Shown here: piece by piece, positions 1 to 9,965 of the stretch
How the letters are laid out: every line of letters starts with the position of its first letter
How positions within the stretch are numbered: position 1 is the first letter of the stretch
Assembly (NCBI RefSeq): GCF_030035675.1
Contig: NC_084482.1
Location: 219,689,943 to 219,753,942 of the forward strand
DNA: 64,000 bases
Reading direction: 5' to 3'
Source of the DNA: Rhineura floridana
Lineage: Eukaryota > Chordata > Lepidosauria > Squamata > Rhineuridae
The notes under the pieces: generated by a model
The model's database searches: none
What the model was told of the DNA's origin: nothing
Seen by the model: the letters and a program-made list of their open reading frames with translations, nothing else
Made by a program: the position numbers and the translations under genes

Positions 1-177
1 TTTCCCTGCCATTCAGTTCTGCATCAAAAGTGGTTCCCTCTAAAAAGGGTGTGTGGGTCACTTATGGTCCGTGGGACTGGAGATTGTGATGGGTCTTTTC
101 CAAACTCTATGGATGAATTCCATAGACACAAATACTCCTAACGCTTTCCCCTTGATGCAACTTCTTTTTATGGCTAG

Positions 178-304
178 ACGGTGCCTCGCTCCAGGTGTAC
201 TGAAAGCTGTCATCCTGGATACAAGAAGGTTGTTCTAGAAGGAAAGCCGGTTTGCTGCTTTGATTGTGCTCCATGTGCAGAAATGACCATCTCCACTCAG
301 GAAG
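178..304 (+). CDS. V2R-A exon 5 (cysteine-rich exon of a vomeronasal type-2 receptor)
   Basis: This 127-bp exon encodes the cysteine-rich linker (NCD3G-type) joining the extracellular ligand-binding domain of a V2R pheromone receptor to its seven-helix domain. The translation begins [17 protein letters not shown] and continues with [11 protein letters not shown], the spaced-cysteine pattern of class C receptors. It follows an acceptor ending ggctag and ends at a donor gaag/gtgggt. It starts in phase 0 and leaves one base (G) that pairs with AT of the exon at 2950 to make Asp, giving [10 protein letters not shown] across the junction. Length and phase equal those of exon 5 of V2R-B (39858-39984). 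Exons 1-4 would lie left of the window. The exon has no stop and looks usable. Confidence 0.87.
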
Positions 305-787
305 GTGGGTGAGTCCTAGGGAGAGGGCATTCCTTGGGAGAAAATAAATAGGGTAAAGATTCACCCAGAGACACTTTTTGTGGAGATCTGAGAGACATTT
401 CTGAACAAGGATCCTGTCTTGACCTGTACGTTTAATCACCTCCATTAAATTCAGTAAGTGAGTTGAAATAAATGACCTTGAGGAATCAGTCTTTGGGCTA
501 CAGAGTGTGTGTATGGGGGTGGGTGGGTTCAGCATGCAGGGCCCACAATGTGTCTCTCTTCTCTAGTTTAAACCATGCCCTCCACAATCTGCTTTATTCA
601 GGGATCACTAATGTGGTGTGCCCATGGGGGCCCTCCCTGGCACCCACACAGTCACCTCCCCCCACTGAAATTAGTCTTGAAATGAGCATTCTATAGTACC
701 CCATAGAATAGGGTGCAGAATTAGTCTGGTTGTGGGATGTGTGGGTTGCCTGTCAGAGTTTCTTTTGTTTGCAAATGTATCATGAGG

Positions 788-1215
788 TCCTTCACGTGCT
801 CAACTTCTAAGGCCCTCCTCCGAGTGCCATCTCATCGAGAAGCTCGGAGGGTGGTGACCAGATCTAGGGCCTTTTCAGTGGTGGCCCCCGAATTGTGGAA
901 TAGTCTTTCTGATGAGGTGCGCCTGGCACCGACGCTGCTATCCTTTCGGCGTCAGGTGAAAACCTTTTTATACTCCCAGGCATTTTAAAGTGTATTTTAA
1001 TCTGTCTTTTAAAGGGTATTCTAATAGTATTTTACTAGTGTTGTATTATGATGCTGTTTGCTTTTTGTTGTTGTTTGTTTGTTTTTGGCTTTTGACTTTG
1101 TTATATTTATTGTAGTTATATACTGTGTTGTTTTATCTTTTATGTACACCGCCCAGAGAGCCGTTAGGCTTAGGGCGGTATATAAAATAAATAAATAAAT
1201 AAATAAATAAATAAA
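788..1215 (+). mobile_element. L2-type LINE, 3' end fragment
   Basis: The fragment encodes the last ~60 residues of an L2 reverse-transcriptase protein (STSKALLRVPSHREARR...ELWNSLSDEVRL...SFRRQVKTFL) up to its stop near 987. Then comes a 3' UTR with the L2 terminal hairpin (accgcccagagagcc...ggcggt, about 1147-1180) and an (AAAT)n tail at 1186-1215. The same protein end is in the longer L2 copies at 40112-41046 and 52728-54765. It is strongly 5'-truncated and sits in intron 5 of V2R-A. Confidence 0.85.
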
Positions 1216-1286
1216 TTTCTATGTATCAGACCATTCTCTGCCTTACTTTGATTCACTCTTCTGTTTTGCCCTTTCAGAAAACCTTT

Positions 1287-1384
1287 CATGATGTTTTGGA
1301 CTGTAACTTCCATCTGCCCCAGACAACTCAGCCATGCTGGTTGGGACTTATGGGCATTGTAGTCCAAAACATCTGGAAGGGCCC
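1287..1384. repeat. Palindromic MITE-like repeat
   Basis: The two arms, gttttggactgtaact and its complement near agtccaaaac, face each other around a short centre. Squamate genomes carry many such hAT-like palindromes built on 'actacaactcccat'. Related copies lie at 6504-6620, 23767-23849 and about 25970-26090. Confidence 0.55.
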
Positions 1385-1467
1385 AGCGACAGAAAGACTG
1401 CAGTAAGATAAGGAGGTTAAATGAAATATTGCTGTTTCTGGTTAAAGACATCATGGAAGTCCTTTGG

Positions 1468-1489
1468 GATGATGATGATGATGATGATG
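1468..1489. repeat. (GAT)n microsatellite
   Basis: About seven uninterrupted GAT triplets in intron 5 of V2R-A. Confidence 0.9.
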
Positions 1490-2177
1490 TATGTTATGTG
1501 AAGGTCTCTAAGTGACGTTCCAGATTGTTAAATCAAAAGTAATTATATAATAAAAGAACAACAGCCATCCCCATAAACCCACAGAAACCTCTGGTCACAC
1601 ACTAATACTGACCACATCTGTCAAATAACTGCAAAAAAATACGGCTTTACCTGGAACTGAAAAGAGGGCAATGAAGGCACCAGGCAGACCTCACTGGGGA
1701 GCATATTCCACAGATGGGCAGCCACAAGTAAAACCAGTTCTGGCCAGACTGATGAAGCAGCTGGAGTTTGGGCTTTGGACTGAAGAGTACCAAGTTCACA
1801 CCTCTGCTCAGCAACAAGGGAACCTCCTGCCTTAGGCCATTTGCTACTATTGAGCCTGAAGTACCTAACTGTTGCAAATATAAAAATAAGATAACTATGT
1901 GCATGGTAAGCTGAAGGAAGGGTAAAATTTAAATGTAACCCACAAATGTATTTAATTCTATCCTAGTCTCATTTTCTCCTAATTGTGAGCTTAATCCACC
2001 TTCCACTTTCAAATTTGAACATTATCTGTCTATACACCAAGCTAACAAACTGCTTCATCTTGCCCTGTGTGGTCTCCTCCAGAAGATCTTGCAGAGGCAG
2101 ATTTCCTGCCATTGCTATCTGAAAGCCTTTCTTGGGTGATGAGGCCATGGACTGAAGCATGTCCTCTGCTGGAGAAA

Positions 2178-2372
2178 GCCAGTGTGGCATAGTTCCTGGA
2201 GTGTTGCATTAAGACCTAGGAGAGCAGGGTTCAAATCCCCACTCTAACTTGAAACTCATCCGGTAACTAACTCTCATTCTACCCTACCTCACAAGGTTGT
2301 TTTAAAAAACTTGAGTGCCACTTCCATATACTTGGAGGACCAGGGGCATACAAGGGGAAACATTAAATAAGT
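2178..2372 (+). mobile_element. tRNA-derived SINE
   Basis: The head reads gccagtgtggcatag...gagtgttgcattaagacctaggagagcagggttcaaatcc. This is the split RNA polymerase III promoter of Sauria-type SINEs, with a B box like ggttcaaatcc. The copy at 41495-41690 sits at the matching place in intron 5 of V2R-B, so the insertion predates the duplication of the receptor gene. Confidence 0.7.
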
Positions 2373-2949
2373 AAATGAACCAGGGAGGAGTAATAATTTC
2401 TGTCTAGTTTGCTTTTCAACCTGAATCTATCAGATTCTCACATTCCGAAACAATATGGGAACTGAAACACAATCATCTTTTGAAATTTGCACTTATTTGA
2501 ATTTTGTGATGCAGTTTGCCAACCCATGTTAACAACAATGCATCTCTTAGGGGAAAACGTGCATAAAAATGAACATATGAGTGAAAATAAAATGCAAAGA
2601 TGTATTATATGACATTAAATGACTTGCAAAATGTATGCAGTAGTAAAAACTTTATTTAATATGTTTATTAGGAGAAACTTTCAAAAAAATTCGGGAGAAA
2701 TTTCATGAGGATTCTTTTTAAAAAATGCAAATTGCTGCAGAAATGTGGAGAACTGAATTTAAGTTTGGAAAAATGAGAAACTGACATTTTTCCATTTCTA
2801 AAATGAACAATTTTTTTTGCCTCCCCTTTCTTAACACTCATTCTTATTTCTTCACCTCTCCCACATCTATATCTGTTCTCCAAATGTAATAGAACACAGA
2901 TGGTTATGGATATAAGTGATGATGAAGCTATTCTCTTTCTCCTACACAG

Positions 2950-3860
2950 ATGCAGATGACTGCATGAAATGTCCAGATGATCAGCATCCAAACATGGAGC
3001 AAGATCAATGTATCCCCAAGTCTACCACCTTCCTGACTTATGAAGAACATTTGGGGATCATCTTAGTTTCCATTTCCCTATGCTTGTCTTTAACCACAGG
3101 TTTTCTGTTAGGAATCTTCATTAAATTCCTAGAAACCCCCATAGTCAAAGCCAACAACAGGGACCTCTCCTTCATCCTCCTCATCTCCCTAATGCTTTCC
3201 TTTTGGTCCTCCTTCTTGTTCATTGGCTGTCCTAGGAAAGCAACCTGCCTTCTCAGACAAACAGCCTTCAGCATCATCTTCTCAGTTGCCATCTCTTCTG
3301 TGCTGGCAAAAACCATCACTGTGGTGCTGGCCTTCCTGGCCACAAAGCCAGGGAACAGGGTGAGGAGATGGCTAGGGAAGTGTCTGGCCAACTCCATTGT
3401 CATTTCTTGTTCCAGTGTCCAAGTTGTCATCTGCACCATCTGGCTGGGGATCTCTCCCCCATTCCCTGAATCTGATATGCATTCCCAGGCTAGAGAGATC
3501 ATCCTGCAATGCAACGAAGGGTCTGTGGCCATGTTTTATGTTGCCCTCGGCTACATGGGCTTCCTGGCTGCCATCTGCTTCACGGTGGCTTTCCTGGCCA
3601 GGAAGCTGCCTGGGGCCTTCAATGAAGCCAAGCTGATCACCTTCAGCATGCTGGTCTTCTGCAGTGTTTGGGTGTCCTTTGTGCCCACCTACCTGAGCAC
3701 GAAGGGGAAATACATGGTAGCCGTGCAGGTCTTCTCCATCTTGGCCTCCAGTGCTGGCCTTCTGGGCTGCATCTTCATGCCCAAGTGCTACATTATTGTC
3801 CTCAGGCCTGATCTGAATGCAAAGGAGCACCTGACCACAAAAATGAAAGATGGCCTCTGA
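2950..3860 (+). CDS. V2R-A exon 6 (seven-transmembrane exon, C-terminus)
   Basis: This is the last exon of a V2R, a class C G-protein-coupled receptor for peptide or protein cues in vomeronasal neurons. The exon opens after the acceptor cctacacag in phase 1 ([15 protein letters not shown]). It runs through TM1 ([14 protein letters not shown]), the class C loop [18 protein letters not shown]3 ([13 protein letters not shown]), TM6 ([17 protein letters not shown]) and TM7 to the V2R signature [13 protein letters not shown]. It stops at TGA 3858-3860. There are 303 residues without interruption, the usual length for this exon. By my count it differs from V2R-B exon 6 at 27 residues. Upstream exons other than exon 5 (178-304) are outside the window, so integrity of the whole gene is unknown. 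Confidence 0.93.
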
Positions 3861-3992
3861 TTCTTAAAACATTCAGTTTTGAAAATGCATGTCCACTGCA
3901 GCACGTGCCAGCACATACTCACATACTGTGGAAATGTAGCTCCTTAGACCTAAATCTCACTTTCTTTTGCAGAAATCATGAATGAATTGCAA

Positions 3993-3998
3993 AATAAA
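3993..3998 (+). promoter_or_regulatory. Polyadenylation signal of V2R-A
   Basis: AATAAA lies 133 bp after the stop codon. V2R-B keeps it at the equivalent place (43929-43934). Confidence 0.6.
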
Positions 3999-5340
3999 GG
4001 TTGCAAATAGGTTAATGTTTGACATGCCTTGCTTTATCACAACATGATCAACCACACTCGTCTTTAAGCAGTTAAGGGCTTTCTGGAGTCACCCTCATTG
4101 GGTTTGCACAGTCTTATTTCTAGCAAATATGCACACACTTATGGCATGTTAACATGATCATCACCACTATCATCTTTTTATTTGTATGGTAACGTTTTCA
4201 AAAAGCAGGTAGCATACCAAATGGAAAATAAGTAAAAGATTTAAAAATTAAACAATAAGAAACAATCATAATATTGATAAGTAAATCCATTCCGGATAAG
4301 CTAATTTAAATAGATTAAAAAACAGTAAAGAATATGTTTTATTTTATTAATATACCACTTTTCAACAAGAAGTTCTCAAAGCAGTTCACATAATAGAGCA
4401 ACATCCTAGGAATAGCAACACAAAATGGAATAGTAGTGTAGAACACATTGCCATCTCTAGGCCAGCAATTCCCAGATATGTTCTTATACTATATTATTCT
4501 ATGGATTTTCAAATTGTAATACAATAAAATTGAATATAAGCAACAACAGAAACAGCAATGTGTTGCCATCGGAATTAGGGTTTCCATCCTCCCTCATCTG
4601 GTTGGGGCAGGGGGTAGATTTTGTGTTAGTCTGATGTGGAGCTGGAAGCTGGAAAGACACAGAGAGGTTTGCTCTCTGTGCTGAACCCCAAGCCATGGAT
4701 TTGGGAAAGACCCTAGAATCTTGATCAGGAAGCAAGATGTGTTGGATTGTTAAACCTGATAAATTTTCCATCTTAAGCCAGTGTGGTGTAGTGGTTAAGG
4801 TGTTGAACTACAACCTGAGAGAATTAGGTTCAAATCCTCACATAGCCATGAAGCTCACAGGGTGACCTTGGGCCAGTCACTGCCTCTCAGCCTCACAAAA
4901 ACCCTATTCATAGGATCGCCATAAGTCGGAATCGACTTGAAGGCAGTACGTACACATATAAGTGTAAATAAACCATACATCATAAAGGCACTATATTCCC
5001 CACTGACCTTCATACCATGGAAACCAAACCCTGGGCAAGCCCTGGAGCCCTGGAAGTCTCACACCATTCAGAGATTGGGATGTGTGCAACAATATTTGTT
5101 AAGGAAGACACACATGCACACAGCCAGTTGAGAATACATTTGCACATTGCACATCCTAAACTCAGTCTTCAAACATGCAGAAGCTTCACCCCATCTCTCA
5201 ACATTGATGGGGCAGATACACGTTCCCTGGCTCTCACCCAGATGGGTCTTCTGCCCACCATTATTGTGGGCTTTCACCGAAAGCTGTAGCCAATAACTTT
5301 CCCTCCACACTGTCCTACTGACCAACAGAGAAAGATTGAG
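3999..5340 (+). other. Duplicated 3' flank of V2R-A
   Basis: No gene is visible. The sequence parallels the V2R-B flank 43935-44895 and, inverted, the V2R-C flank 62500-63510. Shared landmarks include a block with tggagctggaagc and agcaagat(g/c)tgttgga. A SINE (4777-4958) interrupts copy A only. Confidence 0.75.
4777..4958 (+). mobile_element. Sauria-type SINE
   Basis: The tRNA-like head (gccagtgtggtgtagtgg; B box ggttcaaatcc) is followed by the body (gtgaccttgggccagtcac). The BovB-derived tail reads ataagtcggaatcgacttg. It is the same family as 62897-63120 but at a different site in the duplicated flank. Confidence 0.87.
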
Positions 5341-5585
5341 CCTGGGGCAATAAAAAGGGGCTCAAGGGGTAGTGTCCTCATGGAACCCCCTGAAGTGCAT
5401 CTTCAAAGGAGCAATTACTGCTTTAATATTGCCTCTTCAGGGTTGACCCACTGGGATTGGGTCCCCAGGCTAGCACATTCTGCATCTTAAGTTCTTTCAT
5501 TGCAGGGACACTCCCACCAAACCAACCACCACTTCTGCTCTCCAGCTGGGCTCATTAAAAGCAGTTTAATCAAGCATCAAGGAAG

Positions 5586-5765
5586 TGTCTGCCACCCAAA
5601 TATTATTTATTTTTCATTTCCTTTATAGCCTAGCTTTCTTCTGCTATGGAACCCAACAATGTAGTAAGTAACCAGGAGGTCCTCACTTGGTCTCCCATCC
5701 AGACTCTGACCAGGCCCAGACCTTTTTAGCTTAAGCAAGCCTCAGGCGCCTTCAGATCAGATTCA
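5586..5765 (-). mobile_element. 5S rRNA-derived SINE (old, partial)
   Basis: On the minus strand, about 5673-5735 reads as a decayed internal promoter of 5S rRNA: forms of aagctaagc, gggcctggt and ggatgggagac in the right order. It is more diverged than the copy at 6178-6352. Confidence 0.5.
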
Positions 5766-6177
5766 CTGGCATCTGAATTCACATTTCTCCAGAACCTCAC
5801 GGTATACCCTTTTCCTCCCCACACAGCAAAAAAAAGAAAAAAGAAAAAAAGGAAAAGTCAAATATCACTCATTTCACTTCCTGAGGAAAAGACTTTGAAT
5901 GTCCCACTGGATGGACCGAAGGAAAAGTGTTTTCACAGATGGTGCAGACCTCCAGGCAACCATTTCCAGGGTGATGGGAATGTTGTGGGAGAGGAGAATG
6001 GCACTTAAGCTGAGAAGAGTAGAGGATTGTGGCAGGTGAAGGGGAAAGAGGGAAAAAGTTAGTGTTGAGTGACTTCTTTTTGAATTCAAGCCATGGATGC
6101 CAAGGAAACGTGACAGGCGGAAGGCCAGACTTCCAGTTCACTGTCTGCGGAGGAAGTTTGGAAGCCAACACAAACTC

Positions 6178-6352
6178 TTTTATTTATTTATTTATTACAT
6201 TTCTACCCCTCTTTTCTTTTCATGATTGAAACCCAAGGCGGCTTACATATGGTTCCCAGGCAGTCTCCTATCCAGGCACTGAGCAGACCTGACCCTGCTT
6301 AGCTTCGGCAGGGAGCTGGCCTTATGTGCTTTCAGACCATAGCCTGGGTCTT
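6178..6352 (-). mobile_element. 5S rRNA-derived SINE
   Basis: The minus strand of 6251-6310 reads gaagctaagcagggtc, then ggataggagactgcctggga. These match the box A to box C promoter region of vertebrate 5S rRNA almost base for base. An AT-rich (TTTA)n-type tail lies on the other side (6178-6200). It is too short and altered to be a working 5S gene. Confidence 0.65.
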
Positions 6353-6503
6353 ATGCAAACCAACTATTTCTATAAATGAGGGAAGGGATAATTCTTCTCC
6401 AGCCTATAATTTATTGATTTGTTGCATTAATATGCTCCCTTTCTGCCAAGGCACACAAGGTGGTTTACAATACTAACATACTAAAAGAAATATATGATCT
6501 TAA

Positions 6504-6620
6504 CAGAGCTTGGAAAAGTTACTTTTTTGAACTACAACTCCCATCAGCCAAAAGTCAGCATGGCCACTGGATTGGGCTGATGGGAGTTGTCATTCAAAAA
6601 AGTAACTTTTCCAAGCTCTG
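6504..6620. mobile_element. hAT-type MITE with intact 8-bp target duplication
   Basis: The 117-bp element has near-perfect inverted ends beginning CAGAGCTTGGAAAAGTTAC and arms of about 45 bp that include aactcccatcagcc. It is flanked by the exact 8-bp repeat gatcttaa at 6496-6503 and 6621-6628. An 8-bp duplication with CAGAG termini is the hAT mark. It has no coding capacity and was presumably mobilised in trans. Confidence 0.88.
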
Positions 6621-6628
6621 GATCTTAA

Positions 6629-7288
6629 AATGTAAACTTGGCCCTGTGGGGTGAGGGATCATCTGAGGGGCGCAGGACCCAATTTTGCCTTGGCCTCCCT
6701 CCCTCCCCCCTTCCCACATGGCAGGTGGTATCTGTGGAAGGAGCCTTATGAAATAAGTTAACTCCAAAACAGAAACATGAAACGGCTGCCCCATCAAAGC
6801 TCATTGCCTGGAGAAAATGGAGAAGAAATAGCTATAATCAGTTAAGGGCGAGGCAGTCCTGCCCCTGGGGATTCACCCCCTGGGTCTGAGGTTCCTCACC
6901 CCTGCTTTTTACTGAGTCACAAAATGGAGCCATCGAGAAAATATGGTCCACTCTGACAGGATGAAGGGGATTGGAATATGGGTTAAGGGACTGTGTGGGA
7001 GCAGCTGGGTTGAGGGAAGAAAAAAGAGGTAGTGGAGGGATAACAAGAACTAAGAGTAGTGGGAGATGCCCTCATCTGCGTGTATCAGAGAAAAATTGAG
7101 TACACAACCTGGAAATGAGAATTGGGAGGTGCCCAGCTTCCTTGAGGTTAGGATCCCCTCTGTATGGATTCCTCCTGAATTGAGGTGGCTTGTGAGTGAC
7201 CCATTTATGTGACCATCTCATCCCTCCCAATCCTAAGGAAGGGGTTTGGGGTCCTCCTGAACTTCTGTTTGGGCCCTGAACCCATGCA
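6629..7288. other. Intergenic stretch, no gene seen
   Basis: I recognise nothing here beyond scattered simple sequence. Open frames are short and lack family features. Confidence 0.5.
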
Positions 7289-7805
7289 GGAGGCTGGAGG
7301 GACTCAAACCCTTTCCCTCAGAATCAGGGCTGATGGGACTGGATCATAGAGACATTACATGACAACCTGAAAAAATTTATGTGGCAACACAGATGGCTTG
7401 AGAGACACAAAACCTCTTCCGTAGGGTCAGTGGGAATAGGATAAGTTCACAGAGAGATTACAACACATCCCAAAACAATATTTAGGTTCATTGGGACCTT
7501 AAACCATAAAGAGGATTTAGGGCCCACATGGAAGGTCAGACGGGACTCAAAAAACATTCCTTATAATCAGGAATAATGAAACAGTCAGAGTTGTCAGAAC
7601 CCACCGTGAAAACAATCTTTCAGTTTATTGGGCCCATAAGAAAATTGGGGGTTCAGGAGCCACATGGAAGTTCAGGGGAAATAAAAACACATTTCTTATG
7701 ATCAGGAATGATGGGACAATCACACAGAGTGGTCAGAACTCAACTCACAAACAATATTTAGGTTATGCAGGTTTTTAAATCCAACTGGGCCACACAGAAG
7801 TTCAG
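7289..7805 (+). repeat. Degenerate tandem repeat, ~137-bp period, about four units
   Basis: The phrase aacaatatttaggtt (or aacaatctttcagttt) recurs near 7474, 7611 and 7751. The phrase gccacatggaagttcag recurs near 7524, 7661 and 7790. Between them each unit carries (a)atcaggaatgatggga. Units are diverged by substitutions, so the array is old. Confidence 0.72.
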
Positions 7806-8149
7806 AGTAGGGTTGCCAGGTCTCTGGTTTTCTCCCAGAGACTCCAGGTTTTTTTGGTCAGCTCCAGGTCTCCGGGTGAGTCACCCCAATCTCTGGACTC
7901 CTAGCTTTCATTTTTTTTAAAAAAGTTTCTAAGTGGCCTGCACTCTCCACAACTTCTGTTAGTACTAGCTGCTCTCAGCCCTGCCCTTCTGGGTTTTTAG
8001 CCAGTAAGTAAAGTCAAGGTTGTGACTGACAAGTGATTTGTTGACCTTAAGGCAATGGCTAAACCCATTGTAAGTTCTGAAAAGAGTTTTGTTTTCCTGC
8101 TTGTCTGCACTTCAGGAAGTCAGTAAATTTATAGCTTTCAGCAACATCA

Positions 8150-8990
8150 AGAGTTCTTTCTCTGTGCAGGAGATCTGAATACATTGGGACTGGCTTCTGA
8201 TTAAACATGCATGGGATTGCACTAGAACAGAAGATCTCGGTGGGATCTTGGTAGGCATACACTCACTTTTCTGGTAGTAAACCTGTAATGCTAATCCCAC
8301 GTACCTGGGAGTAAACACCATTAAATTCAATAGGGCTTGCTTTTGAGTATACTTGGTTAGGATTGTGCTGAAAATCAATGGGACTTTTGAGTGAACATAG
8401 CAATGGATTGTGTTGTAAATCATTTTCTCTCTCTCCAATCCTTTCCCCCAAGCAATTAGGCAGAGCTTACTTAGGTGTCATAGCTTTCATTTGGTAGGAA
8501 ACTAATACTGATTTTTTTTAAAAAAAATGATCTGCAATGACCAACTGGTTTTGACAAAAAGCTGTTACATGGGGTGTATGTATTTTTACATCTCCAGTGT
8601 GTGTGCATATATGGAATCTATCCAACAACCCTGTAAGGTAGGGTTGGAATCCAAGGCAGCTCACCACAAGAACTAAATCCATTTAAAATCCAATAACCAT
8701 AAAACAGGCACAAAACAGTTGCAAAGCAGCTTAAAGTGGCATGATTCTGAACTTTGGGTTTGATGAGTGAAGTCCCTTTTCACCTGAAGTTGCAGTCTTG
8801 AGCACGGTTTCCTGTTTGAGTAAGCCCCACTGAATATATTGGGACTTGCTTCTGAGGAAACATGCATAGGATTGCACTTTAAATATTTTCACTGGTTGTG
8901 CAAATAGCAAACATCTTTGACATTCATACGTCCAGAGAGCTTCGGCTATGGGGCAGTACAGAAATTTAATAAATAATAATTATACTAATA
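8150..8990 (-). repeat. Dispersed repeat, inverted relative to 17150-18060
   Basis: Reading the minus strand gives, in order, the same phrases as the plus strand at 17150-18060. Examples are agctgccttggttccaaccctac, accagttggtcattgca and a block with cccattgattttcagca. The end near 8935-8990 carries the hairpin tail ccagagagcttcggctatgggg typical of L2-like 3' ends. No protein is encoded. Confidence 0.55.
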
Positions 8991-9119
8991 ATACTATGTC
9001 TTTTTATGTATCTGGTTTCATACGATGGTTGTACATCATTATTATTTCCTCTTCATTTCATGTGTGCCCTTCTTCCTTGGGGTAGTCATGGGGGCCCCTC
9101 TGTTCTTTTTACTTTGAGG

Positions 9120-9965
9120 GGCAGATTAGGCTGAGAGATTATGAGTAGCAATCTTGGAAGCAGGGATTGTAGGGAAAGTCTGGACAGATCTGCAAAAGGA
9201 GAATGAAGATTTTGCCTGGGTTTTGAAATAAATGCTTAGGCTTGAGGGGATTTGCCAAAGGTCTATGAAACAAAAGGAAAAGAGATCTGTTGAAGAAAGA
9301 GCAGAAGTTGGTGCTGCTGAGGTAAGGATGCTTGCTCAGAGTCATTGCATATCCAAAAGCAGCTGAAAAGGTGTGCCAAACAGGTGTCCCTTCAGAGGCA
9401 GGACCTTAGGGGTTCAAACAATCTCATGGTCTGTCAGGGCACTGGGGAGTGGACAAGGAGCACAAGGGATTTTTTATGCACCAAACTTTTCAGGCACGTT
9501 GGAAGACATCACCTATCCTTCCCCTTTACTCTGATATTTAGGTGACTGGTCCCACAGACAATCTTTGGGTAAATCCCTGAAGCTTTGGCAAGGAGAATAA
9601 TTATAAGGGGGAGAAGCATCACCTGGCAACAGGAGTCTCTGTGTAACGCAGGTGCAGAGTTGGAGGAAAACTCACAGAAGTGACTTCCTGGTCTTGACAT
9701 GGTTCAGTGTGAGGGGAAAGGTCAGCTTGGCCTGGCCTTTACAGACAAAGCACCTGCATAAGAGTCAGGACAAAGAAATATTGTTAAGATGTATGTGAAT
9801 ATACATGCACTACACGGAGTAGTTATGTCTGAACATTATGAGCATATGACACCACATTTTACTGTGGAGGTTGGCAACCTTTTTCAGACCTTCTTCAGAA
9901 TTTCCTTCTGGGCAACGTCCAAGGAGCCACATGCCATTGGTGGGCAGTCCCAGAGGCAAAATTGA
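9120..9965 (-). other. Inverted duplicate block (arm 1)
   Basis: The minus strand matches the plus strand of 59495-60335 almost throughout. Shared phrases include ccatgtcaagaccaggaag, ggtgtcccttcagaggc (inverted) and accaacttctgctctttctt. Both arms lie beyond the 3' end of a V2R last exon and are part of the inverted V2R duplication. A short stretch (around 9610-9690) also resembles the region upstream of exon 1 of V2R-B (21205-21290). Confidence 0.75.

Noticed and set aside
107-535. 142-aa minus-strand frame
   Set aside because: It lies antisense over the true exon 5 of V2R-A and its splice sites, and has no family features.
2178-2260. tRNA gene
   Set aside because: The tRNA-like box belongs to a SINE head that recurs at 4777, 41495 and 62897, without a complete cloverleaf.
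3038-3830. Minus-strand frames (164 and 152 aa) opposite V2R exon 6; the same at 42981-43773
   Set aside because: They are antisense shadows of the conserved seven-helix exon. Their presence in both copies follows from the sense conservation.
6251-6310. 5S rRNA gene
   Set aside because: Only the internal promoter half is kept, and a SINE-like tail is attached.
7289-7805. Possible CRISPR-like array
   Set aside because: The units are about 137 bp with diverged 'spacers' that are themselves repeated, in a vertebrate genome. It is a plain tandem repeat.
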